Counted from the stretch's first letter, positions 36,149 to 46,291 are shown. The stretch: DNA of 64,000 nucleotides from Anaerovirgula multivorans (GCF_900188145.1 NZ_FZOJ01000011.1:1-64000), one strand, 5' to 3'. Numbers and translations are program-made. Notes: generated by a model from the sequence alone, not told the origin.

Positions 36149-36439
36149 TTAGATATCCTTTAACTTCAAGGATTTCTCCTTATCCATTGCCTCTACATAA
36201 ACCAATATCTGAGCCACCACCTCATAAAGCTCCTGTGGAATCTCTGTCCCCACCTTAAACTGAATTAATTCCTTTACCAGCTTATCATTTTGGTGAATGA
36301 CAATTTCATTTTCCTCCGCCGCCTTCAAAATGTTTTCTGCAACAGCGCCCTTTCCCGCTGCAATAACCTTGGGGACTGCATCCTCCTCCATGTTGTAACG
36401 TAGGGCCACCGCCTTCTTCTCTTGTCTTTCTTCTTCCAT
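36149..36439 (-). CDS. FlhB-like export-switch C-terminal domain protein
   Basis: 96 residues equivalent to the cytoplasmic C-terminal domain of FlhB without its membrane part. It starts with KKAVALRYNMEEDAVPKVIA; the NPTH autocleavage motif of full FlhB is not present. The conserved core continues as GKGAVAENILKAAEENEI and IPQELYEVVAQILVYVE. Such stand-alone FlhB-like proteins often sit beside FliK-like genes, as here (15-base gap). It probably helps with export substrate switching. Confidence 0.88.
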   Translation of the reverse strand: MEEERQEKKAVALRYNMEEDAVPKVIAAGKGAVAENILKAAEENEIVIHQNDKLVKELIQFKVGTEIPQELYEVVAQILVYVEAMDKEKSLKLKDI

Positions 36440-36453
36440 TTTATCTCACACCT

Positions 36454-39132
36454 TTAAATTTTAATGTCTAGGAAGTTTTTTGTTGGTTGTAATAATCCCG
36501 TTGTCTCCTCCACCATGGAAAACAGATGGTTTTCCTCCGCTACCTTAAAGGACATCTCTTTTAGTTCATAACCTAGGTTCTTTAACATCTCTTGAATTTG
36601 TCTTGTGTTTTCTTCAAAAATTTCCTTGTCCACTTGTTTTTTTACACCTATTTTTAGAACAATTTTTTTATAATTGACATTAGTATAAACGTTGACATTC
36701 CCCATATTGTTGGTATCAAAGTTCAAAAGAATAGACATATCATTGGGGTCGATTTTCCTGCCACCCTTTTTCTTATCCATAATATAAATCTGTAAATTCT
36801 TTAACTGATTCTCCATCATCACTGGCAGTTGCAACACTGTATCCTCTTTGCTTAATTGACTCTGTAAAACTAGAGCATCCCTTAAGCTTCCACTGCTTTT
36901 TTGAAAAGCTTCTCTTTCAGCTTCTCCCAACAGGTGTCCTTTCTCCTCAACCGCCTTCATCCATTTCCCCAGCTGCTGATAGGTTTTTTCAGCATCAAAT
37001 CTTCCAGCTTTTGTCTCTCCTGTTGCTTCCTTTAAAAATCCCTTCATCTTTGCTTCTAGTTCTCTTAAATCCTGTTTGTCACTTTTTGCCAAGATTTTTA
37101 ATATTTTATCGGTTTCCACCGCTATCTGCTGTTTGTTATTCACAAATAGGCTTAACTTATTTACCTCTTTTAAATCTGTTGGTATGGCATTCTTTACCAA
37201 AAGGGATAAAAGGCTATCCTTTTCCCCGCCTATACTACCGATATTTTGTATAATTCCCTTTATGTCCTCAAATCTTTTATTAATATCCATTCTATTGACA
37301 GGATTCTCGTCAATATAACTGGAGAGCTTTGCCAATTCTATTTCCTCAATGGTTGCTCCCTTTTGAGCCAATTGCGTCACCATATAAGAGGAGAGGTTCT
37401 CTCTAATGTTTTCCACATGACTATTAATTTCATATAGTCCTAGTAGATTCCCTCTATTTAATGGTATGTTGCTTTTAAGTAGAGCCCTTGCCGCCTCTAT
37501 ATCCATGATGCTTCCCCTAACCCCCAAAGCTTCTGCATTTTTTACAACATAGTTTTCAATTGCTGCTCTTTGGGGATTTTCTGTCACTCTTTCACTGTTT
37601 TCCATCATTTGGTGACTGTGAAGCAGTCCATTAAGGGTATTGGGATACCGATTGCCAATATGTCGGGCAATGCTGTCAAAGTCAAGGGTTTTAAGTTGTT
37701 GCAAAGTTTGAAGAGTTTTTACATGCTGTTGATATATTGTCTTCATGCTGCTGTCTAATTCTTGTATATCAAAGGTGCTGTTACTTCCCTTTTCTGTAAG
37801 GAGTTGAAGATTGCTTAATTTGAAATCTGCCCCCTTCTTGATCAACTGTAGCAGTTGCTTCTCATCTATATTTTGAAGATTTTTTATAGTATCCAGGATG
37901 TTGTTAATCTTCTCCTCTTGAAAAAGCTTATCCTTTACTTCATAATTTCCTTCCAATTCAATGTTTTCCTTTATATGTTGCACCAAGGATAAAATATTTT
38001 CCCTTTCTATCTGTACCCCAGATCTTAGTAATTGAGCAGCTCGTTCATGGTTTAACAAAAGGTTCAACTCTCTTACAGCATTCTTAATTTCCTCTACCTT
38101 CTCCATATTTTCTGGAGATACTTCCATTCCATTTCTAATCAGCTCTTTAGCAAGTCTGACATTTTCTTCCGTCACCTCTATATCAGAGGCTGTCAGTAAT
38201 GCCTTGATCTGTTCCTCCATCCCCTTTAGTTCTCTCTCACTGATGGTGTCTATGGCATGGTTCATGGTTTCATAAGCTTGATTTGCAAATTGACTTATTT
38301 TTTCCTCCACAGCAATCACATTTTTGGTAATGGCATTTTTCATTTTATATAGGTGGTCTATGGAGGCTTCAATCTTGTTTTTTAAGGAATCAATAATGGT
38401 ATCCTCCTGAATATCCTGTAGATTTTCAAGCTTAGCAAAAATGTTATTGATTTTTTCCACATTGCCTTTGGTAATCTCTACTCCCGCCTTATGCAATGCT
38501 TTAATCACATCGGTAAAGTCCTTTCCCATTTTATTGCCATAAAGCTGAGAAGCAGTTTTTTCAGCTTCCTCTAATGTCATATTTTTCTTTTTACTAAATA
38601 ACTTAAAAAAAGAAAATCCTTCTTTTTCCCCTTTGGTCTTCTCCACCATATCCGCCAATTTCTCTAATGATTCTTCTTCAATGTCCACATTCTTTTTTAT
38701 CAGTTTAATGGCTGTATCATAGTCTAATCCCTTAATTACCTTGTCTAGACTGGCTTTAGAGTCCATAAATAGTTGGACATTTTCTTTTGTTGCAATCACT
38801 CCATACTTCTCAAGTGTATTGGCAACTCCATCCTTTTCATGACCCGAAGCCACGTTTGAATTTTTTCCCAACTCTTGATTTGGATTTTTTTCTTGAATTA
38901 GCTTTGATTGGAGGATATATTTTTTATCGATAGCTACAGTATCTCCTACTTCACCTTTAATACTGCCCTTCAACTGGGCTTCTATGATCTTGTTTCCGCC
39001 AATACTTAATTTTATCATATTGTCATTTTTTTCCACTAAGGTGCCTCGAATTTTGAAAGAGGAGGTGTTTCCTCCATAAAGTTGTTGTGGAATCCCTGTT
39101 GTCACTCTTTGAAAAATATTGTTATTCATCAT
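36454..39132 (-). CDS. Large FliK-like protein (892 aa)
   Basis: 892 residues, almost entirely helical and charged. The N-terminal 90 residues look like a small beta domain (SFKIRGTLVEKNDNMIKLSI). The middle carries repeated helical units beginning with ITKENV, VTEENVRLAKELI, VSPENMEKV and IERENILSLVQ, about 70-150 residues apart. The C-terminal 120 residues resemble the FliK hook-length domain (DPNDMSILLNFDTNNMGNVN then LKNLGYELKEMSFKV). I believe relatives are filed under DUF6240, unverified. With the FlhB-like gene next to it, a role in hook length or export switching is likely. Confidence 0.7.
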   Translation of the reverse strand: MMNNNIFQRVTTGIPQQLYGGNTSSFKIRGTLVEKNDNMIKLSIGGNKIIEAQLKGSIKGEVGDTVAIDKKYILQSKLIQEKNPNQELGKNSNVASGHEKDGVANTLEKYGVIATKENVQLFMDSKASLDKVIKGLDYDTAIKLIKKNVDIEEESLEKLADMVEKTKGEKEGFSFFKLFSKKKNMTLEEAEKTASQLYGNKMGKDFTDVIKALHKAGVEITKGNVEKINNIFAKLENLQDIQEDTIIDSLKNKIEASIDHLYKMKNAITKNVIAVEEKISQFANQAYETMNHAIDTISERELKGMEEQIKALLTASDIEVTEENVRLAKELIRNGMEVSPENMEKVEEIKNAVRELNLLLNHERAAQLLRSGVQIERENILSLVQHIKENIELEGNYEVKDKLFQEEKINNILDTIKNLQNIDEKQLLQLIKKGADFKLSNLQLLTEKGSNSTFDIQELDSSMKTIYQQHVKTLQTLQQLKTLDFDSIARHIGNRYPNTLNGLLHSHQMMENSERVTENPQRAAIENYVVKNAEALGVRGSIMDIEAARALLKSNIPLNRGNLLGLYEINSHVENIRENLSSYMVTQLAQKGATIEEIELAKLSSYIDENPVNRMDINKRFEDIKGIIQNIGSIGGEKDSLLSLLVKNAIPTDLKEVNKLSLFVNNKQQIAVETDKILKILAKSDKQDLRELEAKMKGFLKEATGETKAGRFDAEKTYQQLGKWMKAVEEKGHLLGEAEREAFQKSSGSLRDALVLQSQLSKEDTVLQLPVMMENQLKNLQIYIMDKKKGGRKIDPNDMSILLNFDTNNMGNVNVYTNVNYKKIVLKIGVKKQVDKEIFEENTRQIQEMLKNLGYELKEMSFKVAEENHLFSMVEETTGLLQPTKNFLDIKI

Positions 39133-39283
39133 CCCACCTCCTTTGACTTCTACTTAACTTATCGTCATAAGTGGAAGGTTTCTTTAATGAGATATTCCAA
39201 TGTTTATTCAAGGAGGCTAAAACTATTATTTTTTGATTGATTTCTCAAGATATTTTCAAAATTGCCGATAATATATATAACCC

Positions 39284-39387
39284 TATGAGCTTGTAGATTT
39301 TAATGCACTACGCTCTACATTGCAATCCTTTGCTTATGTCTTTTAGCCAAAGGAAAACCTTAGGCCGAATGTATTTAAATTAAAAAT
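39284..39387. repeat. Dispersed palindromic repeat, family B copy 2
   Basis: A diverged copy of 31288-31390 with inner CCTTTGC/GCCAAAGG pairing and AT-rich inverted ends. It lies between the FliK-like gene and yaaR. The remaining bases of this 367-base gap hold nothing else I can support. Confidence 0.55.
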
Positions 39388-39499
39388 AGGGATATGTATT
39401 GATAATATTATGAACCAGTGGATTCTAGGATAGAATAATTTATCATTTTGTTGTAGAATAGAGGTAGTATATTTATGTTCTTGCATTGGAGGATAGGTT

Positions 39500-39946
39500 A
39501 TGAGTAAGATTGATGCTATACATATGAATGACATTATGAGTATGGTAGAACCTCAAAATAGAAAATCAGAGGTAAAGCGGGAACAGTTTATCTCTAAATT
39601 TGAAACAATTCAATCCCAGCATGTTAGAGAGCATCTTGAAGATCTCTATGGTAGGATTACCGAGCAAGCTGAGAAAATTGGGGAAAAAATGCATCTCAAT
39701 GAAATTGTTAAATACAAAAAGCTGGTGCGAGAATTTTTAGATGTAGCCACAAAAAACTCCCACAAATTTTCCAAACAAAATTTTCTAGATCGAAGAGGTC
39801 GTCATCGAGTTTATTGTGTTGTGAAAAATGTTGATAGAGAGCTGGAGTCACTGACAAAAGACTTTTTAGACCAAGAGGTAGACCGTATTGACATTATCAA
39901 AAGACTAGATGATATCCGAGGAATGCTATTGGATATATTGATGTAA
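39500..39946 (+). CDS. yaaR: YaaR family protein (DUF327)
   Basis: 148-residue helical protein of the YaaR/DUF327 family. The conserved C-terminal part is visible: KYKKLVREFLDVATKNSHKF, RRGRHRVYCVVKNVDRELE and DIIKRLDDIRGMLLDILM. The function is not established; in clostridia it often lies near flagellar or DNA-replication genes. GGAGGATAGG precedes the ATG. It is followed by three tandem palindromic repeats and then a terminator. Confidence 0.85.
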   Translation: MSKIDAIHMNDIMSMVEPQNRKSEVKREQFISKFETIQSQHVREHLEDLYGRITEQAEKIGEKMHLNEIVKYKKLVREFLDVATKNSHKFSKQNFLDRRGRHRVYCVVKNVDRELESLTKDFLDQEVDRIDIIKRLDDIRGMLLDILM

Positions 39947-39953
39947 TAAAATA

Positions 39954-40327
39954 CAGACTGTTCAAAAGCCCTCAGATTCAAGGTATGAAAAAAACAGCGA
40001 CCGCAGCGTATATAGAAATACGTAAGGGTGCTGTTTTTTTGAAATAACGAAGAAGATGAGAGTTTTTCAACAAAATCCAGACTGTTCAAAAGCCTTCAGA
40101 TTCGAGGCGCAAGAAAATCCAGCGACCGCAGCGTATATAGAAATACGTAAGGGTGCTGTTTTTTTGAAATAACGAAGAAGATGAGAGTTTTTCAACAAAA
40201 TCCAGACTGTTCAAAAGCCTTCAGATTCGAGGCGCAAGAAAATCCAGCGACCGCAGCGTATATAGAAATACGTAAGGGTGCTGGATTTTCGAAGCAACGA
40301 AGAAGATGGAGGTTTTTCAACAGTCTG
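39954..40327. repeat. Three tandem copies of a 124-125-bp palindromic element
   Basis: Units start at 39954, 40078 and 40203 with CAGACTGTTCAAAAGCC. The array ends with GGTTTTTCAACAGTCTG, the inverted match of the start, at 40327. Each unit has a core hairpin in which the arms around GACCGCAGCGTAT / ATACGTAAGGGT pair. Unit 1 has AAAAAAACAGC/GCTGTTTTTTT, unit 3 has AAAATCCAGC/GCTGGATTTT, and unit 2 is mixed. Confidence 0.9.
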
Positions 40328-40354
40328 AAAGCCTGCAAAAGTAGGCTTTTTTTT
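40328..40354 (+). terminator. Terminator after the tandem repeats
   Basis: AAAGCCT (40328-40334) pairs with AGGCTTT (40343-40349) and is followed by a T-run. It probably ends the yaaR transcript and overlaps the prfB stop on the other strand. Confidence 0.65.
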
Positions 40355-41451
40355 ATTCTAAGCTCCTTAAATACCCGTTAATAAACACATCCAAATCTCC
40401 ATCCATAACGCCTTGTATATTTCCAACCTCTACATTAGTACGATGATCCTTCACCAAATTATAGGGATTAAAAACATAGGAGCGGATTTGGCTACCCCAG
40501 GCAATCTGACTGTATTCTCCTTGAATATCTTCTATTTTTTCTTTATGTTCCAATTCCTTCAATTCTATAAGCTTTGCCTTCAGCATCTTCATAGCAACCT
40601 CCCTATTAAAATGCTGAGACCTTTCATTCTGACACTGAACCACTACACCAGTAGGTATATGGGTAATCCGAACAGCTGAATCAGTTTTGTTTACATGCTG
40701 CCCGCCAGCTCCACTAGCTCTATAGGTATCAATTTTCAAATCTGTCGGATTAATATCTACCGCTACAGTTTCGTCCATTTCTGGCATAACATCCACCGAT
40801 GCAAAGGAGGTATGGCGTTTTCCTGAGGAATCAAAGGGAGAAATCCTCACCAGACGGTGTACTCCCTTCTCCGCCTTCAAATAGCCATAGGCGTTTAATC
40901 CTTCAACTAATAGGGTCACATTTTTTATTCCTGCCTCTGGATCCTGCAGTATATCCAGGAGTTTCACCCTATAATCCTTACCCTCTGCCCAACGGGTATA
41001 CATACGCCACAGCATTTTCGCCCAGTCTTGAGCATCTAATCCACCCGTACCAGCGTGTATAGATAAAATAGAATTGTTCTTATCATATTCTCCCTTAAGA
41101 AGGGTTTGAATTTTCATTTCAGAGACATTACTTTCTAATGATTTAACCCCATCGATTAACTCATCTTCAAAGGAATTGTCTCCTTCCTCTATAAAGGATA
41201 CGATGGTGTCTAGTTCCTCATAGGTTTTTACTAACTCTTCATAATTCTCTATCTTATCCTTCATTTCCTTAGACTTCTTCAAAATTTCTTGGGCTTTTTG
41301 AGGGTCATTCCAAAAGCTTTCCTCTCCCATTTTTGCCTCGTATTCATCAACGATATTTTTTAAGCTTTCAACGTCAAAGAGAAACCCTCAGTTCATCAAT
41401 CTCCTCTTGAAGCCTTGAAAGCTGCTGTTTATAGATATCTAAGTTTAACAT
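40353..41451 (-). CDS. prfB: Peptide chain release factor 2 (programmed +1 frameshift)
   Basis: RF2 recognises UGA and UAA stop codons and triggers peptide release. Synthesis begins at the ATG at 41451 and reads 25 codons ending in RVSL, then meets an in-frame TGA (41374-41376) in the classical CTT TGA C site, with AGGG just upstream. A +1 shift continues as DVESLKNIVDEYEAK into the main frame. The product is about 366 residues. The GGQ loop (ASGAGGQHVNKTDSAVRITH) is intact. It lies 48 bases downstream of secA. It is not a pseudogene; this is the family's autoregulation. Confidence 0.95.
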
Positions 41452-41464
41452 CTACCATCACCTC

Positions 41465-41530
41465 GGTTATCCCACTGTGTGAAAGTGATTGACACCAAAT
41501 CAAAGATTTGAGTCATCTACTTTTCCGCAG
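41465..41530 (-). repeat. Dispersed structured repeat, family A copy 4 (fragment)
   Basis: On the minus strand it reads AAGTAGATGACT, the CAAATC/GATTTG hairpin, GTGTCAATCACTTTCACACAGTG. This matches the first inner module of copy 2. It overlaps the last codons and stop of secA. Confidence 0.7.
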
Positions 41531-44196
41531 CATTTTTTATACTTTTTACCACTGCCGCAGGGGCAAGGTTCATTTCTGCCTGCTTCCTCTTTTTTTACAA
41601 CTGTTTTTCCCTTGGTATCATCATCGTCACCATGGGTAGCGGCTATCGGCTCTGCCACCCTTCTTCTTTGAACCTTTACTTCCTTTTCAATATTAAAGAG
41701 ATATCGTACTGTATCTTCTTGGATCTTATTAATCATCTCCTGGAACATATCATAGCCCTCTACTTGATACGCTCTTACAGGATCCACCTGTCCAATAGCT
41801 CTTAAACCAATACCCTGTCTTAATTGATCCATAGCATCGATATGATCCATCCATTTACTATCTATTACCTGTAACATGATGACTCTTTCGATTTCTCGCA
41901 TTCTCTCCTCACCAATTTCTTCCTCTTTTTGGTTATAGAGTTTTTCAGCCACCTGTATAATTTCATCCTTTAGGGATTCTAATGTCAGATCTTCAACCTT
42001 ATCAAAGCCTAAAACATCCTTTGGTAGGAAGATGTTAGATAGGTTCTCTTCTAATCCCTTTAAATCCCAATCTTCTGGATACTGTGCATCAGCGGTATAA
42101 ATAGCGATAGCACCCTCTATTATAGTATCAATCATATTAAAGATATGATCCCGCATATTTTCTCCTGCTAATACCTTTTTACGTTCTGCATAAACAACTT
42201 CTCTTTGTTTATTCATGACATCGTCATATTGTAATACATGCTTACGAATACCAAAGTTTCTACCTTCTACCCGTTTTTGTGCATTTTCTATGGATCTGGA
42301 AAGAAGCTTATGCTCAATCGCTTCGTCCTCTTGAAGTCCCATCTTTTCTATGAAGCCCTGCATTTTATCTCCACCAAAGAGACGCATTAAGTCATCCTCA
42401 AGGGAAATAAAAAATCTGCTGGAGCCAGGGTCTCCTTGACGTCCTGCACGACCCCTTAACTGATTATCAATCCTTCGGGATTCATGTCTTTCTGTTCCAA
42501 TAATATGCAATCCTCCTGCATCAACGACTTCCTTATGCTCCTTATCGGTTTCCACTTTATATTTTTTATGAAGCTCATCGTAATCTTTTCTAGCCGCTAA
42601 TATATCATCATTGTCGGTATCAGCAAAGCTGGTAACCTCTGCTATCACGTCATCATCATATCCTTTGCGCTTCAATTCCTGCTTTGCCAAGAATTCTGGA
42701 TTTCCTCCTAATAGAATATCAGTACCCCTTCCAGCCATATTGGTAGCAATCGTAACAGCACCTTTTCGTCCTGCTTGGGCCACGATTTCCGCTTCTCTTT
42801 CATGGTGCTTAGCATTTAATACTTCATGGGGAACACCTTTTCTCTTTAAGAGCTTTGACAATTCCTCTGATTTTTGAATAGATATAGTACCTACCAATAT
42901 CGGTTGACCCTTCTGATGATTTTCTTGAATTTCATTGGCTAGAGCCATGAATTTCCCATTCTCTGTTTGATACACAGCATCAGGATAGTCCTCACGAACT
43001 ACTGGCTTATTCGTAGGAATTTCAACAACATCCATGTTGTAAATAGAAATAAATTCTTCTTCCTCTGTTTTTGCTGTTCCAGTCATCCCTGATAATTTAT
43101 TATACATTCTAAAGTAGTTCTGGAAGGTGATGGTAGCCAATGTTTTAGATTCTCTTTGAACCTCTAAGCCTTCTTTAGCTTCTATTGCCTGATGTAATCC
43201 ATCACTGTATCGACGACCAAACATCAGTCGGCCGGTAAAGTCATCTACAATAACGACTTCCCCTTCCTTTACCACATAATCCTTATCTAGCTTCATTAAA
43301 TTTTGAGCCTTTAAGGCTTGATTAATATGATGGGATATTTCCATATTATTTAGGTCTGAAAGATTCTCTATCCCAAAGGCTCGTTCTGCCTTTTGAACTC
43401 CATCTTCTGTTAGAGTAACGGAATTTGCCTTTTCATCTATGGTGAATTCTGCTTCCTTTTTTAAGGTTCTTACAAATTGGTCTACGATAAAATACATCTT
43501 CGTGGATTTTTCCCCTTGACCTGAGATGATAAGAGGTGTTCTGGCTTCATCGATTAAAATACTATCTACCTCATCCACGATGGCATAGTTTAATTCTCTC
43601 TGTGCCCGATCATCCTTGTAGATTACCATATTGTCTCTCAAATAATCAAATCCAAATTCATTGTTGGTACCATAGGTGATATCACTGTTATAGGCTTCTT
43701 TTCTTTCTCCTTGGCTTAGTCCATGAACAATCACACCAACAGATAAGCCTAAAAAATGATAAACCTTTCCCATCCATTCTCTATCTCTTTTAGCAAGATA
43801 ATCATTGACGGTTACTACATGAACCCCTTTACCAGCAACAGCATTTAGATATACTGGTAGTGTAGCCATTAGGGTTTTACCTTCTCCAGTTTTCATCTCA
43901 GCAATTCTACCTTGATGTAAAACCATACCTCCATAAAGCTGTACCCTGTAATGTTTCATTCCCAGCACTCTAAAGGAAGCTTCCCTGACGGTGGCAAAGG
44001 CTTCTGGTAAAATATCATCTAGTGTTTCCCCCTGCTGAAGTCGTTCTCTAAATTCAGAGGTTTTTTGTCTAAGCTCACTATCACTTAGTTTTGAATACAC
44101 TGCATCTAAAGCTTCTATTTTTTCAATATCCTTATCCAGTCTCTTCAGTTCTCGCTCACTATAGGTGCCGAAAACCTTTTCAAATAGCTTTTTCAA
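41500..44196 (-). CDS. secA: Preprotein translocase ATPase SecA
   Basis: 898 residues, motor of Sec-dependent export. The nucleotide-binding site is [19 protein letters not shown] near residue 105; [19 protein letters not shown] and the late [21 protein letters not shown] are also intact. The C-terminal zinc tail is [15 protein letters not shown]. The last six residues (VDDSNL) and the stop codon come from a family A repeat. Translation starts at a TTG at 44196 with GGGGTGAAA upstream. Its order with hpf upstream and prfB downstream is the usual clostridial arrangement. Confidence 0.98.
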   Translation of the reverse strand: MKKLFEKVFGTYSERELKRLDKDIEKIEALDAVYSKLSDSELRQKTSEFRERLQQGETLDDILPEAFATVREASFRVLGMKHYRVQLYGGMVLHQGRIAEMKTGEGKTLMATLPVYLNAVAGKGVHVVTVNDYLAKRDREWMGKVYHFLGLSVGVIVHGLSQGERKEAYNSDITYGTNNEFGFDYLRDNMVIYKDDRAQRELNYAIVDEVDSILIDEARTPLIISGQGEKSTKMYFIVDQFVRTLKKEAEFTIDEKANSVTLTEDGVQKAERAFGIENLSDLNNMEISHHINQALKAQNLMKLDKDYVVKEGEVVIVDDFTGRLMFGRRYSDGLHQAIEAKEGLEVQRESKTLATITFQNYFRMYNKLSGMTGTAKTEEEEFISIYNMDVVEIPTNKPVVREDYPDAVYQTENGKFMALANEIQENHQKGQPILVGTISIQKSEELSKLLKRKGVPHEVLNAKHHEREAEIVAQAGRKGAVTIATNMAGRGTDILLGGNPEFLAKQELKRKGYDDDVIAEVTSFADTDNDDILAARKDYDELHKKYKVETDKEHKEVVDAGGLHIIGTERHESRRIDNQLRGRAGRQGDPGSSRFFISLEDDLMRLFGGDKMQGFIEKMGLQEDEAIEHKLLSRSIENAQKRVEGRNFGIRKHVLQYDDVMNKQREVVYAERKKVLAGENMRDHIFNMIDTIIEGAIAIYTADAQYPEDWDLKGLEENLSNIFLPKDVLGFDKVEDLTLESLKDEIIQVAEKLYNQKEEEIGEERMREIERVIMLQVIDSKWMDHIDAMDQLRQGIGLRAIGQVDPVRAYQVEGYDMFQEMINKIQEDTVRYLFNIEKEVKVQRRRVAEPIAATHGDDDDTKGKTVVKKEEAGRNEPCPCGSGKKYKKCCGKVDDSNL

Positions 44197-44351
44197 TTAT
44201 TTCACCCCGTTATGTATAATAATTTTCTAATCGTTGTATGCAAATTATAGCTGTCTAAAGATTTTATGAGGTTTTTCTTAACCGCAACCTTAGTCTTATG
44301 TCATCTGTCTATCATATTATTCTATCATTTATCTATTTTTAACACAATAAC

Positions 44352-44382
44352 ATAAAAAAATCTCCCGTTTTAAGGAGATTTT
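44352..44382. terminator. Terminator after the DUF5317-like gene
   Basis: AAATCTCC and GGAGATTT arms flank an 8-base loop; a T-run follows on the minus strand. It separates this gene from secA. Confidence 0.7.
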
Positions 44383-44393
44383 GTTAGTTTCCA

Positions 44394-44999
44394 TTATTTA
44401 AATACCCTGCTTTTATGATCAAATCGAATGATTTTAGAGGTTCTGTTATAGATAGAAGGGGTCATCATATTTTGTATAAGAAAAAAAATACCAATTACCA
44501 TTAATAAATCTCCTACGCTAAATATTTGCTTTAATGGGTACATAGCCGGCATAGATAATCTTTTTCCTAAGTAGCTGGTATAAAGTCCAGCTTCTTCGAG
44601 AGGTATGTATTGAGGCAATGCCTCCATCCTAATGGAATTCAACATATTTTGAAAGCCATTTCGCTCTAAGATCCCCATATCCACCGGCATACTGCCTCCG
44701 TTTAACATGATTGCTGCAAAATTAGTTATTGCACCAATCATAATAAACCACATGCATTTGAATTGCATATTAAGAAATAACGCCAGAAACAAAAGTACGT
44801 AGGATAATACATATAAAATCATTCTATATTGGATAACAAAGGGATGACCTAGAGATATCATAATAGATATTCCTAACTGTAACGCAAAAGATAAAAAGAT
44901 GATCCACGAAAATTTAAAAAGAGAAGTACCTAATCGTTTAAACTTGCCCCCTCTGAATCTCCCTACAAGAATTCCTAAAATAATGCCTTCTAACACCAA
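44394..44999 (-). CDS. Membrane protein, DUF5317-like
   Basis: 201 residues with five or six hydrophobic helices. The pattern LEGIILGILVGRFRGGKFKRL at the N-terminus and LNGGSMPVDMGILERNGFQN in the middle matches the small clostridial membrane family I know as DUF5317. No function is established. The middle segment may be extracytoplasmic. It has its own terminator, and sits between secA and hpf on the same strand. Confidence 0.75.
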   Translation of the reverse strand: MVLEGIILGILVGRFRGGKFKRLGTSLFKFSWIIFLSFALQLGISIMISLGHPFVIQYRMILYVLSYVLLFLALFLNMQFKCMWFIMIGAITNFAAIMLNGGSMPVDMGILERNGFQNMLNSIRMEALPQYIPLEEAGLYTSYLGKRLSMPAMYPLKQIFSVGDLLMVIGIFFLIQNMMTPSIYNRTSKIIRFDHKSRVFK

Positions 45000-45176
45000 G
45001 CGATCACGACCCTTCAGAATTTAACATATTTCTACCTATATTTCTTTTTTCTATAAATAAATGCTTTTTCCTGCAAGTTTTTAAATAAAAAAGTCCTCTT
45101 TTTAAAGATTTAATAGGTTGACTTTTTTGAAACCAATAATGCAAATTTTAAATTGTCAAAATAAATTTAGAATCTT

Positions 45177-45202
45177 TATAATTTCCTATTGGTTATAAAA
45201 AA
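45177..45202. repeat. 26-base exact repeat shared with 27892-27917
   Basis: Identical 26 bases in the same orientation. Here its A-run supplies the minus-strand T-run of the hpf terminator. Confidence 0.7.
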
Positions 45203-45232
45203 ATAGAACAGTAGAAAAATCTACTGTTCTAT
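45195..45232 (-). terminator. Terminator of hpf
   Basis: A perfect 12-bp stem, ATAGAACAGTAG (45203-45214) with CTACTGTTCTAT (45221-45232), followed by seven Ts on the minus strand. Confidence 0.85.
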
Positions 45233-45246
45233 GATATATATATCTA

Positions 45247-45783
45247 TTAATCAAACTCAGGTTCTATTAAACCATAGTTCCCATCTTTTCTTTTATAAAC
45301 GACATTGACTTCATCAGTATCGGCATTAGCAAATACGAAAAAGTTATGTCCGATTAATTCCATTTGCAAAACAGCTTCTTCAGAACCCATTGGCTTTAAA
45401 GCAAATTTCTTGGTTTTAACAAGTTTAGGCTCGAAATTTTGTTCATCATCAAGGATATTAATGTTTTCAAATCGAATCGTCTCATAATTATTTATTCGGT
45501 TTTTCTCCATTTTTGTCTTATGCTTACTTAGTTGCTTAATCAACTTATCTACTACCTTATCAATAGAAGTATACATGTCGTGGGTAGATTCCTCTGCCCT
45601 TAAAATAGAACCATTAATAGGAATTGTGACCTCAATAATTTGTCTAGATTTCTCCACCGTTAGGGTGGCCTGCGCTTCAGCTCCTTCATTAAAGTATTTG
45701 TCTAGCTTAGAGATTTTAGATTCTACTGTCTCCTTTAAGGCTTCGGTTACTTCTATGTTTTTTCCACTTACTATAACCTTCAT
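45247..45783 (-). CDS. hpf: Ribosome hibernation-promoting factor, long form
   Basis: About 178 residues, so the long HPF that dimerises 70S ribosomes into 100S in stationary phase. The N-terminal domain (MKVIVSGKNIEVTEALKETV, then KYFNEGAEAQATLTVEKSRQ) occupies residues 1-95. After a linker, the C-terminal dimerisation domain starts with VKTKKFALKPMGSEEAVLQM and ends with VYKRKDGNYGLIEPEFD. I chose the ATG at 45783, with AAAGGAG upstream; a longer frame starts at 45804. The 478 bases between its start and the raiA RNA terminator show nothing I can name. Confidence 0.93.
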   Translation of the reverse strand: MKVIVSGKNIEVTEALKETVESKISKLDKYFNEGAEAQATLTVEKSRQIIEVTIPINGSILRAEESTHDMYTSIDKVVDKLIKQLSKHKTKMEKNRINNYETIRFENINILDDEQNFEPKLVKTKKFALKPMGSEEAVLQMELIGHNFFVFANADTDEVNVVYKRKDGNYGLIEPEFD

Positions 45784-46261
45784 ATCTCCAGCTCCTTTCC
45801 CCATCTATAATATTTAAGCTAAACCCTGCAGCTTAAAATGATAACAACGCTTTAGCTAAAGATGTATTTGTATCTATAGTTACCCAGCAATAGTGCTTGT
45901 CAAACAAATCTTTTTTCTGAGAAATTAAAGAAATTTGTTTTAAATTAGTATATGAATTTGTCTGCCAAAATAGTCAGTATATTTCAATCCTTTTCTTTTA
46001 TGAAAACTCTTAATTTTGTGGATATGTTTATGAGTTTTTTGTGGACAATGTGTATAACCTTGTTGATAACCTTAATTTCAATAGGATGGCTGTGTGAATA
46101 TTTATGTGAATAATTGGGGACAAGTTTGATATATATTTATAATTACATATTTATCATTTATTATACAAATTTTCTATTTTTTCTATAACTTTATTAATTG
46201 AACTATTTACAGAAAACACGGTTTTTTCATACAATACTCTCTGCAGAAAATTTTTTGCAAT

Positions 46262-46291
46262 AAAAAAAGCCTCGACAAATTGTCAAAGCTT
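46262..46291 (-). terminator. Terminator of the raiA RNA
   Basis: On the minus strand AAGCTTTGAC and GTCGAGGCTT form a 10-bp stem with two G-T pairs, followed by seven Ts. Confidence 0.8.

Noticed and set aside
39954-40327. Regular repeats that could suggest a CRISPR array
   Set aside because: The units are 124-125 bases with near-identical interiors, no short repeat with unique spacers, and no cas genes.
40181-40381. 66-codon plus-strand ORF
   Set aside because: It lies inside the tandem palindromes and terminator; its reading follows the repeat, not a gene.
41374-41451. prfB read as a pseudogene because of the early TGA
   Set aside because: CTTTGAC with an upstream AGGG is the known RF2 frameshift signal and the downstream frame is intact.
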